Assembly: GCA_902494855.1 (NCBI GenBank)
Contig: CABUVC010000028.1
Span: 1 to 12,695, forward strand
Direction: 5' to 3'
Length of the DNA stretch: 12,695 bases
From: an uncultured Collinsella sp.
Lineage (GTDB): Bacteria > Actinomycetota > Coriobacteriia > Coriobacteriales > Coriobacteriaceae
Part shown: piece after piece, positions 1 through 7,402 of the stretch
How positions within the stretch are numbered: position 1 is the first letter of the stretch
How the letters are laid out: each line of letters opens with the position of its first letter
Program-made: the position numbers and the translations under genes
Notes under the pieces: model-generated
The model's database searches: none
What the model saw: the letters and a program-made list of their open reading frames with translations, nothing else
Told to the model about the DNA's origin: nothing

Positions 1-19
1 AGCAACACCGAAATCAGGC

Positions 20-54
20 TGAAAACAATCAACGGGCGCATACCCGTTGATTGT
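20..54 (-). terminator. Intrinsic terminator downstream of mreB
   Basis: A perfect 12-bp inverted repeat (25-36 pairing with 43-54) closes a 6-base loop. Read on the minus strand it is followed at once by a TTTT run (plus-strand A residues 22-25). It lies about 65 bases past the mreB stop and has no T-run in the other direction, so it ends leftward transcription. The gene it serves is most simply mreB, as nothing convincing is encoded between 55 and 119. Confidence 0.85.
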
Positions 55-119
55 CGCTTGGTATTCAGATTTGTGGAGAAACCCGAAGATCGTGCCAAAT
101 GGAATCCACCTTTTGGAAA

Positions 120-1163
120 TTAAGCATTGGTCTGGACGAAGCCGCCATCAAACGCATTGGCCTCGAGCACGCGGGCACAGCCGTTAACAACGTTATCGAG
201 CGCCGTGGGGCTGACGTTGACCGAAACGCCGGTCTCATCGCGCAGGCGCACATCGAGACCGCGCAGCAGCGCGCCGCCACCGGTCAGCAAAATGCCATAG
301 TACATAAGGTCCGAGGCAAGATCGGGAGGCGTAGCGTCGAGTGCGTCCTTGACGGCCTTGGCCATCTCGTCGAGCGGCTTGTTGAGTGCGCGACGAATCT
401 CCTCGCTCTCGATGCGCACGGTCTTGGGCAGACCGGTGATCACGTCGCGGCCGTTGACCTCGACGTCGAGCTCATCCTTGAGCGGCACGGCGGAGCCGAC
501 CTTGATCTTGATGTCCTCTGCCGTACGCTCGCCGATGGCCAGGTTGTAGGCATCACGAACGTGCGTGAGGATGGCCTGATCGAACTCGTCGCCGGCAATA
601 CGGATGGACTGCGAGACGACGATGCCGCCCATAGCGATAACGGCAACCTCGGTGGTACCGCCACCGATGTCGATGACCATGGAGCCGGTGGGTTCCTCGA
701 CGGGCAGGTCGGCGCCGATGGCAGCCGCCATGGGCTCTTCGATCAGATAGGCCTGGCGGGCACCGGCCTGGATCGTGGCCTCAAAGACAGCGCGCTTCTC
801 GACCGACGTGACACCGGAGGGAACGCAGACGACAACACGCGGACGCGGAGTCCACGGATAGCGCTTCTCGGACGCCTTGTCGATAAAGTAGCGAAGCATG
901 GCCTCGGTAACATCGAAGTCGGCGATGACGCCGTCCTTCAGGGGACGAACGGCCACGATGTTGCCGGGCGTACGGCCGAGCATGCGCTTTGCCTCGATAC
1001 CGACCGCCAAGATGCGCTCGTCGTTCTTGTCGATGGCGACAACAGAGGGCTCACGAATGACGATGCCCTTGCCGCGCACGGAGACAAGCGTATTTGCGGT
1101 GCCGAGGTCGATGGCAAGATCGCCCGCATAGCTACCGAAGAACATATCCATCAAAGAAAACAA
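120..1163 (-). CDS. mreB: Rod-shape-determining protein MreB (actin-like)
   Basis: This is a bacterial actin that polymerises on the inner face of the membrane and guides lateral cell-wall synthesis. The 347 residues match the usual MreB length. Visible ATP-fold motifs are DLGTAN at about 19-24 (phosphate 1), VIDIGGGTTEV at about 163-173 (phosphate 2), EEPMAAAIG at about 142-150, and the adenosine motif LTGGGALLRG at about 293-302. The N-terminus has a short hydrophobic stretch (MFSLMDMFFG) suited to membrane contact. The start is TTG: AGGAG at 1169-1173 sits 5 bases upstream, whereas the next ATG (1151) would be 17 bases from it. The gene stands alone: a terminator follows, and no mreC or mreD is seen next to it. 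It could instead be the Mbl or MreBH paralogue, which sequence reading alone cannot separate. Confidence 0.95.
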   Translation of the reverse strand: MFSLMDMFFGSYAGDLAIDLGTANTLVSVRGKGIVIREPSVVAIDKNDERILAVGIEAKRMLGRTPGNIVAVRPLKDGVIADFDVTEAMLRYFIDKASEKRYPWTPRPRVVVCVPSGVTSVEKRAVFEATIQAGARQAYLIEEPMAAAIGADLPVEEPTGSMVIDIGGGTTEVAVIAMGGIVVSQSIRIAGDEFDQAILTHVRDAYNLAIGERTAEDIKIKVGSAVPLKDELDVEVNGRDVITGLPKTVRIESEEIRRALNKPLDEMAKAVKDALDATPPDLASDLMYYGILLTGGGALLRGLDVRLRDETGVSVNVSPTALDNVVNGCARVLEANAFDGGFVQTNA

Positions 1164-1168
1164 CGCAA

Positions 1169-1173
1169 CTCCT
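1169..1173 (-). promoter_or_regulatory. Ribosome binding site of mreB (fixes a TTG start)
   Basis: The minus strand reads AGGAG, then 5 bases, then TTG at 1163. This spacing supports the rare TTG start over the ATG four codons downstream. Confidence 0.65.
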
Positions 1174-1199
1174 GATGTGTTGGATGATTGCTGGAAAAC

Positions 1200-1219
1200 T
1201 ACTAGCTCATCATACTAGC
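1200..1219 (-). promoter_or_regulatory. Possible mreB promoter -10 within a direct repeat
   Basis: The minus strand reads GCTAGTA, six bases, GCTAGTA again (plus-strand TACTAGC at 1200-1206 and 1213-1219). A TATGAT (minus strand, 1209-1214; 5 of 6 matches to the -10 consensus) lies inside it. No good -35 is visible 16-18 bases upstream, only GTGAGG inside the preceding hairpin. The start of transcription would fall about 40 bases before the mreB ribosome binding site. The repeat could be an operator, but this is speculative. Confidence 0.3.
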
Positions 1220-1223
1220 GCAA

Positions 1224-1256
1224 GCCCGGCACCTCACTTGCGGTGAAGCGCCGGGC
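1224..1256 (-). terminator. GC-rich hairpin after the TPR gene (possible terminator without U-tract)
   Basis: GCCCGGC (1224-1230) pairs perfectly with GCCGGGC (1250-1256). A second, smaller stem TCAC/GTGA lies inside. It starts 22 bases beyond the stop of the TPR gene. Neither strand shows a proper T-run after the stem (only TT on the minus strand), so it is not a textbook intrinsic terminator. It may be one of the tail-less stem-loops found at gene ends in GC-rich Actinobacteria, or an RNA-processing or stabilising hairpin. Confidence 0.45.
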
Positions 1257-1278
1257 AAAGCTAAATCCCATAAGGTCA

Positions 1279-2583
1279 CTACTGGTTGTCAGCAGCCGAG
1301 AAATCCATATCGAGCGAAGAAACGGCCCAGCCGATATGGTTGTCGGAGCGCACGAATTTGACGGTGTACTCCTGCTCGCCGCCCTTGGACAGCGATGCCT
1401 TCACCTTGGCGGTCGTCTCGGTCATGGACTGATCCATGCCCTCGACGGACACGGTGGCACCCTGCGGAATCGAGGAGATGATCATCGACTTAGCGTCCTC
1501 GGACAGGCTCGAGGCCAGGCAAGACTCGGCCTTTGCGGCGTCACCGTCGCCGGCAGCCTGGAACAGATCGGTAACGACAGACTCCTGAGACGGGAAGCCA
1601 AAGCCGCGCGTGTAGGCAAAGCCCAGACCGCCCGCGGCGATCAAAATAAGCAGAAGCAGCACGATGAAGACTTTAAGACCCGTATGGCGATGGCGACGAC
1701 GGACCTTGGCCTGCTTACGATCCTGACGGTCCTGCTGGACCATCTCGGACTCGGACAGCGTAAAGAAGCCGGTGTCCGAGGGATCGGGCATAAACTGACC
1801 GGTCGCGCCCGTAGGATCGAGAGGATCGACGGCAGGAGCGTCCATCGCGGGCGCCGGAGCCGTGGCCATAGCCGTCTGGGCAGACAGCGCGGCAAGCGAA
1901 TCGTGCACGCGGGCAAGCTCATCGGCCTGCTCGGAGGTGAGCTGGTAGATGCCATCGGCAGTAGCGGCGTTAAAGGCATCGAGTGCGTCGGAGGGGCGGC
2001 CGGCGGCAGAAAGCGCCTGACCCATGCCGGCGTTGAGCGCACGCGTGTCGTCGCGGGGGCCGGCAAAGTCGATAGCCGTGCGGTAAGTCTCCACGGCATC
2101 CGCCGGACGGCCGAGCTTAATGAAGCAACGACCGAGCTCGCCGAGTGCGGCGGCAGGAGCCGGATTGGCGCCATCGATGGCAGCCTGACGGAAGGCGGTT
2201 CCCGCGTTGGCATAGTCGCCCGATTGGAACAGCGCATTGCCCAGGCCCAGATAGGCCTTGAACGGCGTGGCATAGGAAGCATCCTGTGTAGCAGCAGAGA
2301 ACGCCTGGGCGGCCGTCGTGTAGTCGCCCACGGCGGCGAGCGCCTTGCCGCGGTTGGTGAGCAGCGCGCCGCGCTTGCCGTAGGTGCCGTCGTTGAGGGC
2401 GGCGGCATAGGCCTCGGCGGCCTCGGCATACATGCCCAGGTGCATCAAGGCGTTACCACGAAGGTGATCGGCCTCGCCCATAATCTCATCGGGAGTCTTT
2501 GCCGCCCCAAGCATCTGGGCTGCAGCGGAAAAATCACCCGCGCGGTAAGCGGCGCGGCCCTGTTGGATCAGCTGGCTATTCAA
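1279..2583 (-). CDS. TPR-repeat protein with a single membrane segment and an outside C-terminal domain
   Basis: I do not recognise a named family, but the layout is clear. Residues 1 to about 230 are helical, alanine-rich TPR-like repeats (for example HLRGNALMHLG near 40-50, LTNRGKALAAVGDY near 75-88, YLGLGNALFQSGDY near 111-124, LGELGRCFIKLGR near 147-159). A Pro/Asp-rich linker follows (240-275), then a very basic patch (KVRRRHRH, 293-300), one membrane helix (about 304-324), and about 110 residues that should lie outside by the positive-inside rule. The start is TTG, with AGGGGA five bases upstream (2589-2594); no upstream in-frame start fits, because TAA blocks it. Only 11 bases separate it from the cyclophilin stop, so the two are co-transcribed. 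It may be an adaptor linking cytoplasmic partners to the envelope; its function is unknown. Confidence 0.85.
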   Translation of the reverse strand: MNSQLIQQGRAAYRAGDFSAAAQMLGAAKTPDEIMGEADHLRGNALMHLGMYAEAAEAYAAALNDGTYGKRGALLTNRGKALAAVGDYTTAAQAFSAATQDASYATPFKAYLGLGNALFQSGDYANAGTAFRQAAIDGANPAPAAALGELGRCFIKLGRPADAVETYRTAIDFAGPRDDTRALNAGMGQALSAAGRPSDALDAFNAATADGIYQLTSEQADELARVHDSLAALSAQTAMATAPAPAMDAPAVDPLDPTGATGQFMPDPSDTGFFTLSESEMVQQDRQDRKQAKVRRRHRHTGLKVFIVLLLLILIAAGGLGFAYTRGFGFPSQESVVTDLFQAAGDGDAAKAESCLASSLSEDAKSMIISSIPQGATVSVEGMDQSMTETTAKVKASLSKGGEQEYTVKFVRSDNHIGWAVSSLDMDFSAADNQ

Positions 2584-2594
2584 GGAAGTCCCCT

Positions 2595-3137
2595 TTACTC
2601 GTGAACGATCTCGACATGGACGATCTCGTCGCCGGCACGCAGCTGCGAAATCACATCGAGACCCTCGACCGTGGTACCAAAGACGGTGTAACCGGAATCG
2701 AGGTTATGCTGAGCACCCAGGCAGAAGTAAAACTGCGAACCCGCGGAATCGGGGTCCATGGAGCGCGCCATGGCAAGGGCACCATCAACATGGCTGTTGC
2801 GCGGATTGGTGGCAAACTCGCCCTTGATGCAGTAGCCGGGGCCACCGGTACCGGGCATGCCGTCGGGGCCCTCAAGGCCGGCAGCGACGTCGGCGCCGGA
2901 CATATCGCGGGTATTGGGGTCGCCGCCCTGAATGACAAAGCCGGGCACATAGCGATGGAACTTAAGGCCATCATAGAAACCCATCGTGGAAAGCTCGCAG
3001 AAGTTCGCGACATGAATGGGAGCGCCCTCGCCGTCAAACTTGACCTTGATGGTACCCTTCGACGTCTCGATTACGGCGCACTCGTCGCCGACAAGCTGAT
3101 ACTCGGGCGTGTAGAGCTCTTTCTTAAAACCAAACAT
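2595..3137 (-). CDS. Cyclophilin-type peptidyl-prolyl cis-trans isomerase
   Basis: The enzyme turns peptide bonds before proline and assists protein folding. With 180 residues and no signal peptide it should be cytoplasmic. The cyclophilin core is clear: FHRYVPGFVIQGGDP (60-74) with the catalytic Arg at 62, GALAMARS (119-126), and GSQFYFCLG (133-141). A loop of about 20 residues, longer than in PpiB-type enzymes, is inserted between GGDP and GTGGPGY (75-96). The position equal to human CypA Trp121 is Asn145, and that equal to His126 is Tyr150, changes that usually weaken cyclosporin binding. The ATG start has AGGAAGGA upstream (about 3143-3150). A promoter lies at 3177-3206, and the TPR gene follows 11 bases after the stop. 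Confidence 0.93.
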   Translation of the reverse strand: MFGFKKELYTPEYQLVGDECAVIETSKGTIKVKFDGEGAPIHVANFCELSTMGFYDGLKFHRYVPGFVIQGGDPNTRDMSGADVAAGLEGPDGMPGTGGPGYCIKGEFATNPRNSHVDGALAMARSMDPDSAGSQFYFCLGAQHNLDSGYTVFGTTVEGLDVISQLRAGDEIVHVEIVHE

Positions 3138-3176
3138 GTGGTTCCTTCCTCGTGCGTTTAAAGCATATTTGTACGA

Positions 3177-3206
3177 ATTGTAGCAATAAGCACGGGCTTA
3201 CATCAA
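3177..3206 (-). promoter_or_regulatory. Promoter of the cyclophilin-TPR transcript
   Basis: The minus strand reads TTGATG (3201-3206; 4 of 6 to the -35 consensus), an 18-base spacer, and TACAAT (3177-3182; 5 of 6 to the -10 consensus). Transcription would start near 3170, about 30 bases before the cyclophilin ATG. This lies in the 107-base gap after the zinc-ribbon gene, in which I see no convincing terminator. Confidence 0.6.
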
Positions 3207-3244
3207 TTGCGCACGTAGGTTATGCCGACTATGGCGAACTAATT

Positions 3245-4387
3245 TTAGGAACGCTGCTGCGGCTTCCAGGAACCCACATTGGCGTCGTACTGGTTCAGCG
3301 CGCTGTTGCCACCCTGCGCGATGGGCGCCAGGATCTCGCTTTGGTGGGAACTCATCGACTCGCCATCGGGAATGGCCAGCGAGATGTCCCAGCTCTGGCA
3401 GATCACGTCGACGCGCTCATACATCCACTCGGCAAGCTGCTTTAAGTGGGCGATGTCATCCGCATAGACCGTATCGTCCTGTACTTTCAGGTTGTTAAGC
3501 TCATCTTGCGTCTTTTTGATCTGGTCGCGCAGGGCGTAGGCACTCTGCGACAGCTCCTGACGGGTGGACAGCGGCGTTCGGAGATAGCCGTTGTTAAAAG
3601 AATCGATGACCTCGCCAATCTGGTCCTCGTCAGCATAGGACACGATGGTCTGATACAGACCGTCGAGCCTGGTATAGAGCTGATCATCGGTGAGCACGGT
3701 TTCTTCCTGGACCACCTCCGCAGAATCGTCCTGCTTGGTATCGTCCTCAGTGGCCTCGCCCTTTTGGCGCGTGGGGAAGGTGGTCTGTGCAGCTTGGCCA
3801 AACTGGTCGTAGAAGCCGGGCATAACACCCATGGGATCGGTCATCACGAACCAATAGGCACCGCCGCAAACGACGGCAAGGACCGCGATGATAATGAGCG
3901 GCTTAGGAATATGACGCTTATGCTTGTGATAGGCGTCCTCGTCGGGGTGCACCTTGCGCTTGGGTTTTTGAGCATCGTCATGCAGGGAAACGGGCGTGGG
4001 AATATCGACCTTGGGGATACCGAAATCCTTATCGAAAGCCGGCAGCACGCAGGTCTCATTGGGGTCGGCGGCGTCCGAAAGCACCGCAGCAGCAGAGGCC
4101 GGCGCATGCGGCACCTCGGTATCGATCTGCTCTTGCGTTAGGCGCGGAAAGCCCGCCGTGCGGCCCGCTGCCAGGTCGGATGCGGCCGCGTCCTCGGAGA
4201 GGATACCCGGAGCGGGGCGTCCGCATTTGGGGCACGTACGATCATGCGGAGAAAGACGGGCACCGCAGCCCTCACAGAACACGAACTCGGTGTGCTCCGG
4301 ACCATCGCCCGGACCCACATAGGCGTTGCAGTAGGGGCAGAACGAGGCGCCGTCCTCGATGGTCTTAAGGCAATGCGGACAGATCAC
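3245..4387 (-). CDS. Double zinc-ribbon protein with one membrane segment and an outside C-terminal domain
   Basis: The family is not recognised beyond its domains. From the GTG start, residues 3-20 hold CPHC and CPYC and residues 38-55 hold CEGC and CPKC: two four-cysteine zinc ribbons at the very N-terminus. A low-complexity acidic and proline-rich linker follows to about 140, then a Lys/His-rich patch (HKHKRHIPK), a membrane helix at about 163-181, and roughly 200 residues predicted outside, acidic first and then helical. The protein has 380 residues. The start is GTG at 4387 because AGAGGA (4392-4397) precedes it and zinc-ribbon proteins commonly open with MxCPxC. A TTG at 4417 in the same frame would add ten residues but has no ribosome binding site. 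It lies 103 bases after the ATPase stop with no clear terminator between, so read-through is possible. Its function is unknown. Confidence 0.85.
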   Translation of the reverse strand: MICPHCLKTIEDGASFCPYCNAYVGPGDGPEHTEFVFCEGCGARLSPHDRTCPKCGRPAPGILSEDAAASDLAAGRTAGFPRLTQEQIDTEVPHAPASAAAVLSDAADPNETCVLPAFDKDFGIPKVDIPTPVSLHDDAQKPKRKVHPDEDAYHKHKRHIPKPLIIIAVLAVVCGGAYWFVMTDPMGVMPGFYDQFGQAAQTTFPTRQKGEATEDDTKQDDSAEVVQEETVLTDDQLYTRLDGLYQTIVSYADEDQIGEVIDSFNNGYLRTPLSTRQELSQSAYALRDQIKKTQDELNNLKVQDDTVYADDIAHLKQLAEWMYERVDVICQSWDISLAIPDGESMSSHQSEILAPIAQGGNSALNQYDANVGSWKPQQRS

Positions 4388-4391
4388 GGCA

Positions 4392-4397
4392 TCCTCT
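4392..4397 (-). promoter_or_regulatory. Ribosome binding site choosing a GTG start for the zinc-ribbon gene
   Basis: The minus strand reads AGAGGA, four bases, GTG (4387). The upstream TTG candidates at 4417 and 4408 have no purine-rich sequence in front of them. Confidence 0.55.
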
Positions 4398-4490
4398 TTT
4401 CGAAGCAATTCAAACAATCGAGGTTAGAGCATAACATCGCCACGGCCCCACAGGAGCAAGGCACCAATTCAACATCGCTAGGACGCGCAG

Positions 4491-7208
4491 TTACTTCTTC
4501 TTTTTGCTTGGCATCGAAACTTTGATGCCTTGGGCGGACTTGGTTACGCGGGAGCGCTTGGCGCCCGTGGGCTTCTTTTTCTTGGGCTGGACCTGGGCCA
4601 CGCCCTCGAGTGCGCGGGCCTCGGCCTCGCGAGCGGTGCGATCTTCGCGGCGCTGCGCCATGTCGGCGGCGACGCGCTTGGCAAAACGCTCCGCCGTCGA
4701 ACCCGTCGAGCTCACCTTGCCGCCACCGCGACCCAAGCGGACGCGCACACCGCGGCCAAAACCAGTTGCGGCATGACGACGACGCGGCTTGAGCGAATCC
4801 ATCATCGTGGCGAGCTTAAAGAACACCGAGCAGGTAATGACCACGATGACAGCCAAGATAACCATCTGGCCCATCGACAGGTTAGCAATAGACAGCAGCT
4901 TCGGGAATCCGATAACGCCCACCAGGATGCCGGCAACTACAAACACAAAGAGCGCCACACGTAAGGGCGTGAGGGGCTGCGAGATACGCCAGATCAGGCT
5001 GACGCTCGCCGCGCACGACGTAAGTAGGCACATCGTAGACAGCGTGAGCTGGTTAAAGCCAAACACGCGCGCCACAAAGATATCGAGCGCCGCGGCCAAA
5101 ATGACCGCAATCGACGCCGGCAGTGCCCGCTTGAGCACGTTCGTCAGGAACGACCCCTTCACGCGAGCATTGTTGGGCTCCAGGCCCAACACAAAGCCCG
5201 GCGCGCCGATGCAGAAGAAGTTGATGAGCGTCATCTGAATCGGCTCGAAAGGGTACGGCGGCAGCGCGATGCACAGCGCCGCCAGGCCCATCGAGAACAG
5301 CGTCTTAGTCAGGAACAGCGAAGCCGAACGCTGCAGGTTGTTGATGGAGCGACGGCCCTCGGCCACCACGGCGGGCATCGAGGCAAAGTCGTTGTCGACG
5401 AGCACGATCTCGGCCACGTTACGCGCGGCATCGGAGCCGGCCGCCATGGCCACGGAGCAGTCGGCCTCCTTGAGCGCCAGCACGTCGTTGACGCCGTCGC
5501 CTGTCATGGCCACGGTGTGCTCGCGGCGCTTGAGCGCCTGCACGAGCTCGCGCTTCTGCTGCGGGGTCACACGACCAAAGACATGGTAGCGGTCCACTGC
5601 GGCATCGAGCTTGGCCGGCGTATCGAGCGTCGTGGCGTCCACATAAGCGTCCGCCCCCGGCACGCCCACCACGCGCGCGATCGACGACACCGTACGCGGG
5701 TCGTCGCCACTGATCACGTTGAGAGTCACGCCCTGCTCGTTAAAGTAGCCGATGGTCTCGGCCGCCGAGGTACGGATCTCGTCGCGGATGGTCACAAAGC
5801 CCACGGGCTCGGCCTCGCCCACCATATCGCCATCGGGCGTAAAGCCGTCAACGCGCGCCACCACGAGCACGCGGCAGGTATCGGCAAGCTCGGCGACACG
5901 GTTCTCGACCTGGGCAAACGCACGATCAGAGAGCACAAACTGCGCCGCACCCATCACATATGAGCCCTGTGCAAACGACGCGCCGCTCCACTTTTTGGAA
6001 GACGAGAACGGAATGACCGACAGCGGTTCGGACACCTCGACCGGACGGTCGGCGTAATAGTTGAGCAGCGCCTGACAGGTCTCGTTGGCATCGGCCGAGG
6101 TCGCACGTGCGACGTTAGCCAGCGCAAAATCGAGCACCGTGGTATCGACGGGAACGGCGGCGTCGCCCTCCCCCGCACCCATACCCTCGACCGGCAGCGG
6201 ATAGGTACCCTCGACCTCCATGCGGCCCGACGTGATGGTGCCCGTCTTGTCCAGGCACAGCACGTCGACGCGAGCGAGCGTCTCGATGCAGTAAAGCTGC
6301 TGCGCCAGCACCTTGCGGCGGGCCAGGCGCACCGTGGCGATGGCGAGCACCGACGAGGTCAGAAGCACCAGGCCTTGCGGGATCATGCCCAGCAGGGCGC
6401 CCACCGTGGACAGCAGCGCCGACGAAGGCACATGACCAGCCAACAGCTCGGAGAAGCACCACGAAAGCGCGCTATCGCCCGGGGTTCCCGCGGCATCCCA
6501 CAGCTCGCTCACACTCGAGGCAAACAACGCCAAACCGAGCGGGATCATGATGATGCTCGCAAAGCGCACGATGGCGTTAAGCGCGTTCATGATCTCGGAA
6601 TTGACCTTTTTGACGTACTTGGCCTCGTTATTAATTTTGGCCACGTAGTTGTCGGCGCCGACATGGATCACGCGGGCGCGCAGCAGGCCCGAGTCGATAA
6701 AGCTGCCGCTCATGAGCTCGGAACCGGGCTGTTTCTTAATAAGGTCGCTCTCGCCCGTCAGCAGACTCTCGTTCACGAGCGCCTCGCCCGAAACCACCAC
6801 GGCGTCAGCGGGAATCTGGTCGCCGCGCCCCAGGCGGATGATGTCGTCGAGCACGATCTGGTCCAGGTCGAGCTCCACCTCGGAGCCGTCACGCACCGCG
6901 ATGGCCTTCTTGGAGGTCAGCAGCGTGAGCTTATCGACCATCTTCTTGGAACGCATGGACTGAATGACGCCAATAGCGGTATTGAGGAACACCACGAACA
7001 GGAACGTCAGATTCTTAAACGAACCGGTCAAAATGACCAGGAACGCCAAGATCACGTTGATCAAATTGAACAGCGTGCAGAGGTTCTCGATGATGAGCTC
7101 TTTGACCGACTTGGTCTTGAGCTCCATGTTGCGGTTGATCTTACCGGCGGCGATGCGCTCCTCGACCTCGGCGGTCGAGAGTCCGCGCTCGATATCCGTT
7201 GCTGCCAT
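4491..7208 (-). CDS. CtpE-like cation-transporting P-type ATPase with basic C-terminal tail
   Basis: This membrane pump forms a phospho-aspartate to move a cation. Numbered from the ATG at 7208 (905 residues), it shows the actuator motif LTGES (150-154), the fourth-helix motif PQGL (277-280), the phosphorylation site DKTGT with Asp320, the nucleotide-binding KWSG (406-409), and the hinge TGDGVND (569-575). About six further membrane helices follow from 630 to 800. The sequence closely recalls mycobacterial CtpE, a Ca2+ uptake pump, so calcium is the best guess. No heavy-metal-binding N-terminal domain or CPC motif is present, which argues against copper or zinc. The last 100 residues form a very basic tail ending in KKKK. 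GGGA lies 9-12 bases before ATG 7208; in-frame ATG 7220 and GTG 7223 lack a ribosome site but could serve a leaderless transcript. The start lies only about 30 bases after the tRNA terminator. Confidence 0.9.
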   Translation of the reverse strand: MAATDIERGLSTAEVEERIAAGKINRNMELKTKSVKELIIENLCTLFNLINVILAFLVILTGSFKNLTFLFVVFLNTAIGVIQSMRSKKMVDKLTLLTSKKAIAVRDGSEVELDLDQIVLDDIIRLGRGDQIPADAVVVSGEALVNESLLTGESDLIKKQPGSELMSGSFIDSGLLRARVIHVGADNYVAKINNEAKYVKKVNSEIMNALNAIVRFASIIMIPLGLALFASSVSELWDAAGTPGDSALSWCFSELLAGHVPSSALLSTVGALLGMIPQGLVLLTSSVLAIATVRLARRKVLAQQLYCIETLARVDVLCLDKTGTITSGRMEVEGTYPLPVEGMGAGEGDAAVPVDTTVLDFALANVARATSADANETCQALLNYYADRPVEVSEPLSVIPFSSSKKWSGASFAQGSYVMGAAQFVLSDRAFAQVENRVAELADTCRVLVVARVDGFTPDGDMVGEAEPVGFVTIRDEIRTSAAETIGYFNEQGVTLNVISGDDPRTVSSIARVVGVPGADAYVDATTLDTPAKLDAAVDRYHVFGRVTPQQKRELVQALKRREHTVAMTGDGVNDVLALKEADCSVAMAAGSDAARNVAEIVLVDNDFASMPAVVAEGRRSINNLQRSASLFLTKTLFSMGLAALCIALPPYPFEPIQMTLINFFCIGAPGFVLGLEPNNARVKGSFLTNVLKRALPASIAVILAAALDIFVARVFGFNQLTLSTMCLLTSCAASVSLIWRISQPLTPLRVALFVFVVAGILVGVIGFPKLLSIANLSMGQMVILAVIVVITCSVFFKLATMMDSLKPRRRHAATGFGRGVRVRLGRGGGKVSSTGSTAERFAKRVAADMAQRREDRTAREAEARALEGVAQVQPKKKKPTGAKRSRVTKSAQGIKVSMPSKKKK

Positions 7209-7238
7209 TCCACGTCCCATCACGTCGCGTCGGTATAA

Positions 7239-7273
7239 GAAAAACCGCCCGGACCATGCGAGGTTCGGACGGT
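7239..7273 (-). terminator. Intrinsic terminator of the tRNA-Arg gene
   Basis: On the minus strand a 12-bp stem with one mismatch and one G-U pair (7262-7273 with 7244-7255) closes a 6-base loop and runs into five T residues (7240-7244 on the plus strand are A). It begins 12 bases past the tRNA CCA end. It leaves about 30 bases before the ATPase start, so the pump gene needs either read-through or a very short promoter region of its own. Confidence 0.85.
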
Positions 7274-7284
7274 CTCACGTTCGA

Positions 7285-7361
7285 TGGTGCCCCATGTTGG
7301 ATTCGAACCAACGGCCTTCTGCTCCGGAGGCAGACGCTCTAATCCCCTGAGCTAATAGGGC
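7285..7361 (-). tRNA. tRNA-Arg, anticodon CCG (reads CGG)
   Basis: The minus strand folds as a complete 77-base cloverleaf. The acceptor stem is GCCCTAT pairing with ATGGGGC (one G-U pair). The D arm is GCTC/GAGC with GG in its loop. The anticodon stem is TCTGC/GCAGA around the loop CTCCGGA, giving anticodon CCG with T33 before it. The variable loop has 5 bases. The T arm is GTTGG/CCAAC with the loop TTCGAAT. The discriminator base is A and the CCA end is encoded. It has its own promoter and terminator. Confidence 0.97.
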
Positions 7362-7372
7362 CAACGGTTGGC

Positions 7373-7402
7373 ATTATACCCAAGTGCACCACTGGCTATC
7401 AT
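7373..7402 (-). promoter_or_regulatory. Promoter of tRNA-Arg(CCG)
   Basis: The minus strand carries a perfect TATAAT (7373-7378). ATGATA (7397-7402; 4 of 6 to the -35 consensus) lies 18 bases upstream. Transcription would begin near 7366, about five bases before the mature tRNA end. Confidence 0.75.

Noticed and set aside
51..2604. Long plus-strand frames of 374 and 453 codons opposite mreB and the TPR gene
   Set aside because: They are mirror frames of well-supported minus-strand genes, with no recognisable motifs.
4388..4417. TTG at 4417 as the zinc-ribbon protein start
   Set aside because: No Shine-Dalgarno sequence precedes it. GTG 4387 has AGAGGA upstream and gives the typical MxCPxC beginning.
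4418..4490. Terminator or clear promoter between the ATPase and zinc-ribbon genes
   Set aside because: No stem with a T-run was found. TATGCT (4429-4434, minus strand) has its nearest TTGCTC at about 20 bases, too far for a confident promoter.
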